DNA of 35,720 bases from Acidobacteriota bacterium (GCA_019510095.1 JAEKLB010000032.1:1-35720); one strand, 5' to 3'; shown: positions 24,978-33,230, counted from the stretch's first letter. Translations and numbers: made by a program. Notes: generated by a model from the letters alone, not told the origin.

Positions 24978-24984
24978 GGCGGGC

Positions 24985-25602
24985 GTGGCAAAGGCCGGTC
25001 CCCGAACAGCGCCAGCGGGGGGCGACGAGCTCAGGTCGAAGCTCGTCGACGCCACCATCCGCGTCCTGGCCCGCGACGGCTTCGCTCATACGAGCGCCCG
25101 GGCCATCGCCGCCGAGGCGGCCACCGTCAACGGGTCGATCTTCTACTACTTCGGCTCCATGGACGGCCTGCTGGCCGCCACCGCCCGCACGCTGGCGGCG
25201 CGTGGGATCCAGCGCATCCGGGACGGCCTCGGCGGGGACCATGCCCACGCTGAATGGCCCCGCCGGCTCCGCGAGGTCATGCGCGCGGAAGCCGATGGCG
25301 ACGACGGGCGGGCCGTGATGGAGCTCTTCGTCGGGTCCCGAACCTCACCGGTGCTCGCCGCCGAGGTTCGTGCGGCCATCGATCAGGCCATTGCCTTCGC
25401 CACGGCCGAGCTCCAAGCGGTGCTCGGGGGCTCGGCGCTCGACGCGCTCCTGCCCATGACGCTCGTTGCCGAGCTGGCGGCCGCAGCGTTCCTCGGCATC
25501 GAGATCCTCCTCCAGAACGGGCGGGACATCGACCTCGACGGCCTCGCGACGACCCTCGCCCAGGGCCTCCAACTGATCGCCGCCGCCAAGACCCGTCGCT
25601 AA
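24985..25602 (+). CDS. TetR-family transcriptional regulator
   Basis: A 205-residue regulator with an N-terminal helix-turn-helix (about residues 18-64: KLVDATIRVLARDGF, HTSARAIAAEAATVNGSIF, YYFGSMDGLL) typical of TetR, followed by an all-helical ligand-binding domain that I cannot match to a ligand. GTG 24985 is chosen since it lies seven bases after TAGCGT; GTG 24976 is possible. It is divergent from the DUF4173 gene, which has a palindrome in its promoter, and upstream of the MDMPI-like gene on the same strand. Probably a repressor of the divergent gene. Confidence 0.9.
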   Translation: MAKAGPRTAPAGGDELRSKLVDATIRVLARDGFAHTSARAIAAEAATVNGSIFYYFGSMDGLLAATARTLAARGIQRIRDGLGGDHAHAEWPRRLREVMRAEADGDDGRAVMELFVGSRTSPVLAAEVRAAIDQAIAFATAELQAVLGGSALDALLPMTLVAELAAAAFLGIEILLQNGRDIDLDGLATTLAQGLQLIAAAKTRR

Positions 25603-25631
25603 TTGACCTCGCCGCTCGCCTCGCCGAGCAT
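25603..25631 (+). promoter_or_regulatory. Candidate promoter of the MDMPI-like gene
   Basis: TTGACC (25603-25608), 17 bases, GAGCAT (25626-25631), then six bases to the ATG at 25638. The -35 box is identical to that of the DUF4173 promoter. The -10 box is weak, matching only at A2 and T6. Confidence 0.4.
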
Positions 25632-25637
25632 GCAGCC

Positions 25638-26219
25638 ATGCACTCCCCGGCAGCACAGGCCTACGCGTGGGCGTCCGAGTTCTTCGTCGACGTCGTCGCC
25701 CAGATCGGCGTCACCCAGTACGACGACGCCGGTCTCGGCGATTGGAGCGTGCGCGAGCTCATCGCCCACGCCAACCGGGCGCACGTGCTCGTGGTGGAGT
25801 ACATCGAGCATCCCGTCGATCCCGCCCAGGTCCCGGCCGACTACTTCTCCCCGGCATCGATCGGCGCCCGCGCCCGCCAGGCCGTGGTCGACCTCGGGGA
25901 CGACGTGGTCGCCGGTGTGCAGGAGGCGGCTCGCCGGGCCCGCCAGGTGATCGGTGACGCGCCGCCTCGGGCCAAGGTCGGGACGCCCGCTGGCTCCATG
26001 CTGCTCGACCAGTACCTGCCGGGCCGGACCACGGAGCTCCTGATCCATGGCCTCGACCTGGCCCGGGCGACGGGCTCCGGCGCCACCCCACCACCAGAGG
26101 CGATGAAGAGCTGCTTGCGCTTCCTGGCCGACCGGGCTGCGCAGATCGATCAGGCGTTGCCGGTGGTGCTCGCCCTGTCGGGCCGCGGCCACCTTTCCCA
26201 TGACTTCTCGGTCTTCTGA
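25638..26219 (+). CDS. Mycothiol-dependent maleylpyruvate isomerase-like (MDMPI, DinB-fold) protein
   Basis: Members of this TIGR03086-like family are metal-binding four-helix proteins that use mycothiol as cofactor. The 193-residue protein has the N-terminal WSVRELIAHANRAH segment with H44, and TTELLIHGLDLARATG with E133 and H137, matching the His/Glu/His metal site spacing of the corynebacterial isomerase. True maleylpyruvate isomerase activity cannot be assumed, as most relatives are of unknown function, and no other gentisate-pathway gene is present. It implies a mycothiol-using organism. ATG 25638; 35 bases after the TetR stop. Confidence 0.8.
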   Translation: MHSPAAQAYAWASEFFVDVVAQIGVTQYDDAGLGDWSVRELIAHANRAHVLVVEYIEHPVDPAQVPADYFSPASIGARARQAVVDLGDDVVAGVQEAARRARQVIGDAPPRAKVGTPAGSMLLDQYLPGRTTELLIHGLDLARATGSGATPPPEAMKSCLRFLADRAAQIDQALPVVLALSGRGHLSHDFSVF

Positions 26220-26233
26220 GCAAGTGCGGTCGG

Positions 26234-26239
26234 TAGCCT
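26234..26239 (+). promoter_or_regulatory. Candidate leaderless -10 box for the 52-residue gene
   Basis: TAGCCT ends seven bases before the GTG at 26247; the same hexamer precedes glmS. Confidence 0.4.
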
Positions 26240-26246
26240 CGCCGCA

Positions 26247-26405
26247 GTGGACGTACGACCGCCGGCCGATCCGACGAAGCTGCTCGCCTGGTGGATGGAG
26301 TGGGAGAAGGGTGAGACGCCGCCCGGTCGGGTGATGGCCAACCTCAAGACCGGTGGCATGCGCGAGTTCCTCGAAGAGCTCGTCAAGGAGATCAACAACG
26401 GCTGA
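26247..26405 (+). CDS. Small uncharacterised protein, 52 residues
   Basis: A GTG-started open frame of 52 codons fills the gap between the MDMPI-like gene and the Nudix gene. It begins MDVRPPADPTKLLAWWMEWE and ends REFLEELVKEINNG; the middle is KGETPPGRVMANLKTGGM. The composition is that of a real protein: three Trp, amphipathic helices at both ends, and a leaderless-type TAGCCT box seven bases upstream. I recall similar small Trp-rich proteins beside Nudix genes in actinobacteria, but cannot verify this here. No signal or membrane segment. Function unknown; perhaps a small interaction partner. Confidence 0.7.
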   Translation: MDVRPPADPTKLLAWWMEWEKGETPPGRVMANLKTGGMREFLEELVKEINNG

Positions 26406-26451
26406 GTCGGTCCGGGGTGGTCCGCAGCGCCTGCGCATCCCCCGGCCCGAG

Positions 26452-27078
26452 GTGATCCACCCGTTGGCTCCGCCCCCGTGGGCGGCGCTGGCAGCTGCCG
26501 ACCGCCACGTCGACCTCGACCGGGTCCGCGTGGCACTGGCCTCGGCCCCGCCCCCCGGGCTCATCAGCATCCCCGACACGGAGATCGTCGGTGAGGCGGC
26601 CGTGCTGATGCCGATCTTCGAGGAGGCGGGCGAGGCGTGGCTCGTGCTCATTCGCCGGGCGGCACACATGCAGAACAATGCCGGCGACGTCGCGTTTCCT
26701 GGTGGGCGCCGGGAGCCGGGCGAGCTCCTTCCAGACACGGCCAGGCGTGAAGCCGAGGAGGAGATCGGTCTCGATCCGTCGTCGGTGTCCATCGTGGCCG
26801 AGCTCGACCACAACGTCACCGGTGCTGGCTTCGAGATGGTTCCCTTCGTGGGCCTGCTGCCCGGGCGCCCCGTCGAGCTGCGGGCCGACCCCGGCGAGGT
26901 CGAGACCGTCCTCACCGTGCCGATCGCCGAGCTGCTGGTGCTCGGGCACTACCGGGGCGAGGACTGGGGCGACCGCCAGATGCACGAGTTCGACCTCGAA
27001 GGCGACACCATCTGGGGCGCCACCGCCCGGGTGCTCCACCGCTTCCTCGAGCTGGTGCTGGCCGTCGAGCCAGCCTGA
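26452..27078 (+). CDS. Nudix hydrolase of the CoA pyrophosphatase (NudL-like) type
   Basis: Nudix enzymes cleave nucleoside diphosphate derivatives. This 208-residue protein has a perfect Nudix box, G-x5-E-x7-RE-x-EE-x-G-L, from G85 to L107 (GRREPGE to REAEEEIGL). Just before it, RRAAHMQNNAGDVAFPGG matches the NuCoA pattern, R-(S/A)-x3-R-x3-G-x3-FPGG, with Gln in place of one Arg. So CoA or an acyl-CoA is the likely substrate. The start is uncertain: GTG 26452 is chosen because family homology begins soon after, but the frame is open further upstream, through the 52-residue gene. No strong Shine-Dalgarno. Confidence 0.88.
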   Translation: MIHPLAPPPWAALAAADRHVDLDRVRVALASAPPPGLISIPDTEIVGEAAVLMPIFEEAGEAWLVLIRRAAHMQNNAGDVAFPGGRREPGELLPDTARREAEEEIGLDPSSVSIVAELDHNVTGAGFEMVPFVGLLPGRPVELRADPGEVETVLTVPIAELLVLGHYRGEDWGDRQMHEFDLEGDTIWGATARVLHRFLELVLAVEPA

Positions 27079-27117
27079 ACGAGTGTCGTTCGGGCATGGC
27101 CGGGGAACGGTCTGCAC

Positions 27118-27177
27118 ATGTACATCGGACTCGGCACCCTGCTCATCATCATCCTGCTGCTGATCCTCATCTTCTAG
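27118..27177 (+). CDS. Hydrophobic miniprotein, 19 residues
   Basis: ATG to TAG encodes MYIGLGTLLIIILLLILIF, a single perfectly hydrophobic helix long enough to span the membrane, with no charged residue. GGGGAA lies about ten bases upstream. It is placed in a 187-base gap between the Nudix and guaB3 genes. Very short hydrophobic proteins of this style are known in other actinobacteria and proteobacteria, but I cannot assign one. The composition is strongly non-random for a GC-rich gap, because runs of Ile and Leu rely on ATC/CTG codons. Expression is unproven. Confidence 0.55.
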   Translation: MYIGLGTLLIIILLLILIF

Positions 27178-27208
27178 ACCGGGGAAACGAGGCGGCGGCT
27201 CCACCCCT

Positions 27209-27234
27209 ACGGCCGCGGCGAACGCCGCGGCCGT
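27209..27234. terminator. Perfect hairpin before guaB3
   Basis: An 11-12 bp stem (27209-27219 with 27224-27234) closes GAAC. No T-run follows. It may end the Nudix/miniprotein transcript; it lies just upstream of the guaB3 -10 box. Confidence 0.5.
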
Positions 27235-27250
27235 GGCGCGCCAGAGCCCG

Positions 27251-27256
27251 TACGCT
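27251..27256 (+). promoter_or_regulatory. Candidate -10 box for guaB3
   Basis: TACGCT ends nine bases before the GTG at 27266; the transcript would carry at most a few leader bases. No -35 box recognised. Confidence 0.35.
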
Positions 27257-27265
27257 TGCTCCCCC

Positions 27266-28372
27266 GTGGGCGACGTGGAGATCGGTAGCGGCAAGGCGGC
27301 ACGACGCGGCTACGCGCTGCACGAGGTCTCCATCGTGCCCAGCCGGCGAACGCGCGACGCCGCCGACGTCGACATCTCGTGGGAGATCGACGCCTATCGG
27401 TTCGAGCTGCCCGTGATGGCCGCGGCCATGGACGGTGTCGTCAGCCCCGCCAGCGCCGCCGAGATCGGGCGGTTGGGTGGGCTCCCGGTCCTCAACCTCG
27501 AAGGGCTGTGGACCCGCTACGACGACCCCGAGCCGTTGCTGGCCGAGATCGCCGAGCTGGCCGACGACAAGGCCACCCGGCGGCTCCAGGAGATCTATGC
27601 GGAGCCCGTCGACCCCGACCTCATCGGCGTCCGGGTGCGCGAGCTCCGAGCGGCGGGCGTCGTGGCGTGTGCATCGGTCACGCCCCAGCGCACCGTCGAC
27701 CTGGCCTCGACCATCGCCAAGGCCGAGCTCGACCTCCTGGTGGTGCAGGGCACGGTCGTCTCGGCTGAGCATGTGTCCCGCACCGACGAGCCCTTGAACC
27801 TCAAGCGCTTCGTGCGAGAGCTGCCCGTCCCGGTGATCGTCGGGGGTTGCGCCTCGTACCAGGCCGCGCTCCACCTGATGCGCACCGGTGCCGCCGGGGT
27901 GCTGGTCGGGATCGGCTCGGGCAACGTCTGCAGCACGCCGAGCGTGCTCGGTGTCGGCGTCCCCCAGGCGACCGCGATCGCCGATGCCAAGGGCGCCCGG
28001 ATGCGTCATCTCGACGAGACCGGGGTCTACTGCCACGTCATCGCCGACGGCGGCATGAGCACCGGTGGCGACATCGCCAGGGCGATCGCCTGCGGCGCCG
28101 ACGCCGTCATGATCGGTGCCCCGCTGGCTGCTGCCGCCGAGGCCCCCGGCCGGGGCTACCACTGGGGGATGGCGGCGGGCCACGCCACGCTCCCGCGTGG
28201 CACCCGGGCGCATGTCGGCACCGTCGGGTCGCTCGAGGAGATCCTGCTCGGCCCGGCGCATGACGACGACGGGCGCCGCAACCTCATGGGCGCAGTGCGC
28301 AAGGCCATGGCGACCACCGGCTACGCCACCCTCAAGGAGTTCCAGAAGGCAGAGCTGGTCGTCGGCGGCTGA
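27266..28372 (+). CDS. guaB3: GuaB3-family IMP dehydrogenase-related protein
   Basis: GuaB3 proteins have the IMPDH barrel but no CBS domains. The 368-residue product begins [26 protein letters not shown], typical of the family, and has the barrel motifs [27 protein letters not shown] written across residues about 190-216, then [47 protein letters not shown] and [13 protein letters not shown] at the end. Cys222 in GNVCSTP occupies the place of the catalytic IMPDH cysteine. It precedes guaB by 41 bases, on the same strand, so a role in guanine nucleotide supply is likely; actual reaction uncertain. GTG 27266 or GTG 27275 could be the start. Confidence 0.9.
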   Translation: MGDVEIGSGKAARRGYALHEVSIVPSRRTRDAADVDISWEIDAYRFELPVMAAAMDGVVSPASAAEIGRLGGLPVLNLEGLWTRYDDPEPLLAEIAELADDKATRRLQEIYAEPVDPDLIGVRVRELRAAGVVACASVTPQRTVDLASTIAKAELDLLVVQGTVVSAEHVSRTDEPLNLKRFVRELPVPVIVGGCASYQAALHLMRTGAAGVLVGIGSGNVCSTPSVLGVGVPQATAIADAKGARMRHLDETGVYCHVIADGGMSTGGDIARAIACGADAVMIGAPLAAAAEAPGRGYHWGMAAGHATLPRGTRAHVGTVGSLEEILLGPAHDDDGRRNLMGAVRKAMATTGYATLKEFQKAELVVGG

Positions 28373-28402
28373 GTGGTACTTCGGCCCGCGCGGGTTCTGC
28401 CG

Positions 28403-28408
28403 TAAGAT
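28403..28408 (+). promoter_or_regulatory. Candidate leaderless -10 box for guaB
   Basis: TAAGAT ends five bases before the guaB ATG. TTCGGC at 28380-28385, 17 bases upstream, could be the -35 box. No Shine-Dalgarno fits in between. Confidence 0.45.
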
Positions 28409-28413
28409 GTCCC

Positions 28414-29910
28414 ATGGCCCTCCTGCCTGATCCGTCCGACGCTCTGTTCGACGAGAAGTTCGGCCGCGAGGGGCTCACCTTCGACGACGTGCTGCTGGTG
28501 CCGGCCGCGTCCGAGGTCGCCCCCACCGAGGCCTCCACCGAGACCCGCCTCACCCGCTCGATCACCCTCGCCATGCCGCTCATCTCGGCGGCCATGGACA
28601 CCGTCACCGAGGCCCGGTTGGCCATCGCGATGGCCCGTCATGGTGGCATCGGCGTCATCCACCGCAACCTGTCGATCGACGACCAGGCGGCTGAGGTCGA
28701 CCGGGTCAAGCGTTCGGAAGCGGGGATGATCAGCGACCCGGTCACCGTGGCCCCGACGGCCACCATCGCCGAGGCCATGGACGTGATGGCCCGCTACCAC
28801 ATCTCTGGTGTGCCGGTCACCGACGAGCGCGGCCAGCTGGTCGGCATCATCACCAACCGGGACCTCCGGTTCCTGCAGGCGAGCGACCGCCCCGTGTCCG
28901 AGGCCATGACGGCCGAGGGCCTGGTGACGGCGCCCGAGGGCACGACCCTCGAGCAGGCCATCGCCATCCTCGGCAAGCACCGCATCGAGAAGCTCCCGAT
29001 CGTCACCTCCGGCGGCGTCCTCTCCGGCCTCATCACCGTGAAGGACATCCAGAAGAAGATCGACTTCCCCAACGCCACCAAGGACGGCCATGGTCGCCTC
29101 CGTGTCGCCGCCGCCATCGGCACCGGCGCCGACGTCTTCGACCGGGTGGCTGCCCTCGTCGAGCGGGGCGTCGACGTGCTCTGCCTCGACAGCTCCCACG
29201 GTCACGCCCGGGCCGTGCTCGACACCGTCGCCAAGATCAAGGCCAACTGGGACATCGATCTCATCGCCGGCAACGTCGCCACCGGCGCCGGCACCGAGGC
29301 CATGATCGAGGCCGGCGCCGACGCGGTGAAGGTCGGCATCGGGCCCGGATCGATCTGCACCACCCGTGTCGTCGCCGGCATCGGTGTCCCCCAGATCACC
29401 GCCATCTTCGACTGCGGCCAGGTCGCCGGTCGCCACAACATCCCGGTCGTGGCCGATGGCGGCGTGCAGTTCTCCGGCGACGTCGCCAAGGCGCTCGCCG
29501 CCGGCGCCGACAGCGTCATGCTCGGGAATGCGCTCGCCGGCGTCGACGAGGCGCCGGGTGAGATCGTCATCCAGCAGGGCGAGCGGTTCAAGGAGTACCG
29601 GGGCATGGGATCGCTCGGTGCCATGCAGGGCCGGTCGTTCTCGAAGGACCGCTACTTCCAGGGCAGTGTCGAGAGCGGCAAGGAGGTGCCGGAGGGCATC
29701 GAGGGTCGCGTTCCCTACAAGGGTCCGATCGCCCACGTGCTCCATCAGCTGATCGGCGGCCTGCACCAGGCCATGGGCTACTGCGGTGCGCACACCATCG
29801 CCGAGCTCCAGACCAACGGCCGCTTCATCCGCATCTCGCCGGCGAGCCTGCGTGAGAGCCACCCCCACGACGTGGTGATCACCAAGGAAGCTCCGAACTA
29901 CCGGCTATGA
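28414..29910 (+). CDS. guaB: IMP dehydrogenase
   Basis: GuaB oxidises IMP to XMP with NAD+, the committed step of GMP synthesis. The 498-residue product has the N-terminal [16 protein letters not shown], a pair of CBS domains (about residues 105-220: [36 protein letters not shown]), the catalytic loop [11 protein letters not shown] with Cys315, [27 protein letters not shown] written over residues about 346-372, and the flap [10 protein letters not shown]. Its stop overlaps the guaA ATG. The start follows TAAGAT by five bases, suggesting a leaderless transcript. Confidence 0.97.
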   Translation: MALLPDPSDALFDEKFGREGLTFDDVLLVPAASEVAPTEASTETRLTRSITLAMPLISAAMDTVTEARLAIAMARHGGIGVIHRNLSIDDQAAEVDRVKRSEAGMISDPVTVAPTATIAEAMDVMARYHISGVPVTDERGQLVGIITNRDLRFLQASDRPVSEAMTAEGLVTAPEGTTLEQAIAILGKHRIEKLPIVTSGGVLSGLITVKDIQKKIDFPNATKDGHGRLRVAAAIGTGADVFDRVAALVERGVDVLCLDSSHGHARAVLDTVAKIKANWDIDLIAGNVATGAGTEAMIEAGADAVKVGIGPGSICTTRVVAGIGVPQITAIFDCGQVAGRHNIPVVADGGVQFSGDVAKALAAGADSVMLGNALAGVDEAPGEIVIQQGERFKEYRGMGSLGAMQGRSFSKDRYFQGSVESGKEVPEGIEGRVPYKGPIAHVLHQLIGGLHQAMGYCGAHTIAELQTNGRFIRISPASLRESHPHDVVITKEAPNYRL

Positions 29911-31454
29911 CCCTGCCTGAGTTCGACACCGTCCTCGTCGTCGACTTCGGGGCCCAGTACGCGCAGCTGATCGCCCGCCGGGTGCGAGAGGCCCACGTGT
30001 ACTCGGAGATCGTTCCCCACACGATCACCGCCGAGGAGATCGAGGCCCGCAAGCCGGCCGGCGTCATCTTCAGCGGTGGCCCGGCATCGGTGCACGCCGA
30101 GGGCGCACCGCGGATCGACCAGCGCGTCTACGAGCTCGGGACGCCGGTGTTGGGCATCTGCTACGGCGCCCAGCTGGTCGCGCTCCAGCTCGGTGGTGAG
30201 GTCGCCAAGACCGGGCGGGGTGAGTACGGCCGCACCTCGCTCCAGCTGACGGGCCCATCGGAGCTCCTGGGCGACGACCAGCCCGGCGACCAGACGGTGT
30301 GGATGAGCCACTTCGACACCATCGTGGGGGCGCCGCCCGGGTTCTCGATCACGGCGAGCACGGCCGACACGCCCGGGGCCGTGCTGGAGTCGCCCGCGCG
30401 CCGGATCTACGGGATGCAGTTCCACCCCGAGGTGGCCCACACGCCGTACGGCCAGGCCATGCTCAAGCGGTTCCTCTACGACGTGTGCGGGGCCCGGCCG
30501 ACGTGGACGATGTCGTCGGTCATCGAGACCCAGGTCGAGGCCATTCGCAAGCAGGTCGGTGGCGAGCGGGTGATCTGCGGCCTGTCCGGCGGCGTCGACT
30601 CGGCGGTGGCCGCCGCACTGGTGCACAAGGCCATCGGTCCCCAGCTCACCTGCGTGTACGTCGATACCGGCCTGATGCGGGAGGGCGAGTCCGATCAGGT
30701 GGTCGAGACCTTCCAGCGCAACCTCAAGATCGAGCTCCAACACGTCCGCGCCGGTGACCGGTTCTTCGAGCGGCTGGCCGGCGTGGTCGACCCCGAGGAG
30801 AAGCGCAAGGCGATCGGCGAGCGCTTCATACGCGAGTTCGAGGTCGCCGCCCGCGGCCTCGAGGACGCGCGCTTCCTCGTGCAGGGCACGCTCTATCCCG
30901 ACGTGATCGAGTCGGGCACGCCCGAAGCCGCCAAGATCAAGTCGCACCACAACGTCGGCGGTCTCCCCGACGACCTCAACTTCGAGCTGGTCGAACCGTT
31001 GCGCCTCCTGTTCAAGGACGAGGTGCGCAAGGTCGGCGAGGAGCTCGGCCTGCCCGAGGAGATCGTCTGGCGCCAGCCCTTCCCTGGGCCCGGGCTCGGC
31101 GTCCGCATCATCGGCGAGGTGACCCCCGAGCGGGCCGAGCTCCTGCGCAAGGCCGACGCCATCGTTCGCGACGAGGTCCACAAGGCCGGGCTCGACCGGG
31201 AGATCTGGCAGGTATTCGCGGTGCTGCTCGCCGACGTCCGGTCGGTCGGGGTGATGGGCGATGAACGCACCTATGGCCATCCGGTCGTGATTCGGGCGGT
31301 CACGAGCGACGACGCCATGACCGCCGACTGGGCCCGGCTGCCCTACGACCTGCTCGAGAAGCTGTCGAGCCGGATCATCAACGAGGTTGCCGGGGTCAAC
31401 CGGGTGGCATACGACATCACGTCGAAGCCGCCCGGCACCATCGAGTGGGAGTGA
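29907..31454 (+). CDS. guaA: GMP synthase (glutamine-hydrolysing)
   Basis: GuaA aminates XMP to GMP using glutamine and ATP. The 515-residue product has the class I glutaminase with Cys85 in [15 protein letters not shown] and His173/Glu175 in [10 protein letters not shown], the ATP pyrophosphatase P-loop [13 protein letters not shown], and the dimerisation domain with the [15 protein letters not shown] motif and a C-terminus [12 protein letters not shown] 29907 overlaps the guaB stop (ATGA), so IMP to GMP is encoded by a coupled pair. Normal length. Confidence 0.97.
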   Translation: MTLPEFDTVLVVDFGAQYAQLIARRVREAHVYSEIVPHTITAEEIEARKPAGVIFSGGPASVHAEGAPRIDQRVYELGTPVLGICYGAQLVALQLGGEVAKTGRGEYGRTSLQLTGPSELLGDDQPGDQTVWMSHFDTIVGAPPGFSITASTADTPGAVLESPARRIYGMQFHPEVAHTPYGQAMLKRFLYDVCGARPTWTMSSVIETQVEAIRKQVGGERVICGLSGGVDSAVAAALVHKAIGPQLTCVYVDTGLMREGESDQVVETFQRNLKIELQHVRAGDRFFERLAGVVDPEEKRKAIGERFIREFEVAARGLEDARFLVQGTLYPDVIESGTPEAAKIKSHHNVGGLPDDLNFELVEPLRLLFKDEVRKVGEELGLPEEIVWRQPFPGPGLGVRIIGEVTPERAELLRKADAIVRDEVHKAGLDREIWQVFAVLLADVRSVGVMGDERTYGHPVVIRAVTSDDAMTADWARLPYDLLEKLSSRIINEVAGVNRVAYDITSKPPGTIEWE

Positions 31455-31530
31455 TTCATCCCGAAGATCACTGAGGTGCCATGAGGGGGCGCGACGACAC
31501 CCGGTCGGTAGTCGGGTAAGAAGCGCACGG

Positions 31531-32061
31531 GTGTCCGTTGGGGAGCAGTTCGACGAGGTGCTCGCCGCGGCGCAGCTGGGCGAGGACTGGGCGGTTGCCG
31601 TGCTCTTTCGCGACCTGGGACCCCCGGTGCAGGCCTATCTGCGGGCTCGGGCAGGGGCCGATGCCGAGGACGTGGCCTCCCAGACCTGGCTCGAGGTGGC
31701 GCGCGGCCTCCACCGCTTCGAGGGGGACGAGAGCGGCTTCCGGGGCTGGGTGTTCACCATCGCCAAGCGCCGTCTGGCCAACGAGCGCCGTCGCCGCACT
31801 CGGCGCCCGACCGAGCTGCTCGGCGACGACGATCTGGCCAGCTGGGACGATCCCGGAACCCGGATCGAGAGCGATGACGCCGTTCGCCGGATCACCAGCC
31901 TCCTGCCCGAGGACCTCGCCGAGATCGTCCTGCTCCGGGTGGTGGCGGGCCTGCCGGTCGAGGAGGTCGCCCAGGTCACCGGGCGGCGGGCAGGCACCGT
32001 CCGGGTCATGCAGCACCGCGCCTTGAAGCGATTGGCCGCCGTGCTCGAAGCGGAGGTGTAA
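31531..32061 (+). CDS. ECF-type RNA polymerase sigma factor
   Basis: This 176-residue protein has sigma region 2 (residues about 20-80: AVLFRDLGPPVQAYLRARAG, DAEDVASQTWLEVARGLHRF, FRGWVFTIAKRRLANERRR) and region 4 (about 125-170: LPEDLAEIVLLRVVAGLPVEEVAQVTGRRAGTVRVM split over two helices), with no region 1.1 or 3. This is the plan of an ECF sigma factor. GTG 31531 fits the usual N-terminal length. The next gene is a single-pass membrane protein of the anti-sigma plan. The inducing signal and regulon are unknown. The 76 bases upstream contain a possible short GTAGTC-type box but nothing I would call. Confidence 0.9.
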   Translation: MSVGEQFDEVLAAAQLGEDWAVAVLFRDLGPPVQAYLRARAGADAEDVASQTWLEVARGLHRFEGDESGFRGWVFTIAKRRLANERRRRTRRPTELLGDDDLASWDDPGTRIESDDAVRRITSLLPEDLAEIVLLRVVAGLPVEEVAQVTGRRAGTVRVMQHRALKRLAAVLEAEV

Positions 32062-32092
32062 CACCACGGAACGGGCCGGGGATGAGGGGGCA

Positions 32093-33109
32093 GTGGACAA
32101 GAACCACGACGACCAGCTGATCGAGCGCCTGCTCGACGGTCGCCTTCCGGCGGACGATGCGCCCCCGGACCTGGCGTCCGCCGTCCGGCTCCTCGACGCG
32201 GCCCGGGCCACGCCTCCCGTGGATCCGGTCGTCGGGCGGGCCACCGTCGCCGCCATGGTCGCTGCCATCGCTGCCGGACCCCAACCACGCCGCACCCCTC
32301 ACCGCTCTCGCCACCTGGTGGCCCGGGTCTTGTCCACCAAGGCAGCGGTCGCTGCCGCCGTGCTTGCGATCTCCGCCACAGGCGCGGCGGCGGCGACTGG
32401 CTCGCTGTCCCATCCCGTCTCGGTCGTGCTCCAGAACGTCGGCATCCACGTCGACGAGGAGCGCCCGACCACGACGACCACGTCGACCTTGCCGCCTGCC
32501 GCGTCGGCACCGGCCCCGCGTCCGCCGGTGGGCCGCGCCGGCCCGTCGGGCGTGGGTGCTGTTGCCCACCCGACCTCGAGCACGTCGTCGACATCGACAA
32601 CTGCCCACGACAACCACGGCGACGAGGTCTCCGGTGTCGCCCACGACACCCGGCCGGGCCCGTGCCACGGCCAGACGGTGTCCGATGAGGCCCGCAGCGA
32701 TGACGGTCGGCGCTCGCACGAGAGCACGACGTCGACGAGCACGTCGACCTCCACCACAGTCCCGACGACCTCGACCTCCACGACGGCGCCCGAGGAGCAG
32801 CAGGGCAGCTGCACTGCACCCGGCGCGACCGCCACACCGACCTCGTCGACGTCGACCACCGACGACGACAAGGGCACCACCAGCAACAAGCCCCTGCACG
32901 ACGGCCGCCGTACGAGCCGTACCCGTGAGCGCGATTCCCGAAGGACGACCACCACCACCACGGTGGCCCCCTCCTCGACGACATCGACCACGGTCACCCC
33001 CACATCCATCCGGACTTCCACGTCCGCCCGCGGCCGAGGTGGTAGGGACGACCGCCTTCGCGGGAAGGGCGTGGACGTGGGGGACATCGGCGACGACGGC
33101 AGTCCGTAG
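32093..33109 (+). CDS. Single-pass Ser/Thr-rich membrane protein, probable anti-sigma factor
   Basis: A 338-residue protein. Residues 1-80 are cytoplasmic and hydrophilic (DQLIERLLDGRLPADD resembles anti-sigma N-termini), about 82-102 form one membrane segment (AAVAAAVLAISATGAAAATG), and 120-338 are an external, low-complexity region rich in Ser, Thr, Pro and Asp (e.g. TTTTTSTLPPAAS, TSTSTSTSTTVPTTSTST). The DNA repeats TCGACG/ACGTCG-like units there. It begins 31 bases after the ECF sigma gene, which supports an anti-sigma role; no zinc-binding HxxxCxxC motif is present. The tail may be glycosylated. GTG start; a hairpin follows the stop. Confidence 0.75.
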   Translation: MDKNHDDQLIERLLDGRLPADDAPPDLASAVRLLDAARATPPVDPVVGRATVAAMVAAIAAGPQPRRTPHRSRHLVARVLSTKAAVAAAVLAISATGAAAATGSLSHPVSVVLQNVGIHVDEERPTTTTTSTLPPAASAPAPRPPVGRAGPSGVGAVAHPTSSTSSTSTTAHDNHGDEVSGVAHDTRPGPCHGQTVSDEARSDDGRRSHESTTSTSTSTSTTVPTTSTSTTAPEEQQGSCTAPGATATPTSSTSTTDDDKGTTSNKPLHDGRRTSRTRERDSRRTTTTTTVAPSSTTSTTVTPTSIRTSTSARGRGGRDDRLRGKGVDVGDIGDDGSP

Positions 33110-33120
33110 GGGAACGGCTC

Positions 33121-33154
33121 GTGGCGGCGGCCCAGGTGCGTCGGCCGCCGCCAC
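33121..33154. terminator. 12 bp hairpin after the anti-sigma gene
   Basis: GTGGCGGCGGCC (33121-33132) and its exact reverse complement (33143-33154) enclose ten bases. No T-tract follows, but position 12 bases after the stop is right for ending the sigma/anti-sigma operon. Confidence 0.55.
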
Positions 33155-33175
33155 AGAGTCAGTCCCACCGATCTT

Positions 33176-33191
33176 CGTGACCCATGTCACG
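33176..33191. promoter_or_regulatory. Palindrome upstream of the exporter gene
   Basis: CGTGAC (33176-33181) CCAT GTCACG (33186-33191) is a 6-4-6 perfect inverted repeat. It lies about 40 bases upstream of a TAAGGT -10 box, where an activator or repressor could bind. Confidence 0.4.
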
Positions 33192-33230
33192 TCGACGCCA
33201 CGGGGTCGGCCGAACACCGTTCGGCTCCCG

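Noticed and set aside
28321-31280. Long minus-strand frames opposite guaB and guaA
   Set aside because: Same shadow effect; the plus-strand enzymes are complete and conserved.
31480-31518. 12-codon ATG frame upstream of the sigma gene as a leader peptide
   Set aside because: Too short, no attenuator structure and no codon bias to support it.
32470-33010. Possible tandem DNA repeat or CRISPR-like array
   Set aside because: The periodicity is short Thr/Ser codon repetition inside a coding region; there are no regular spacers.
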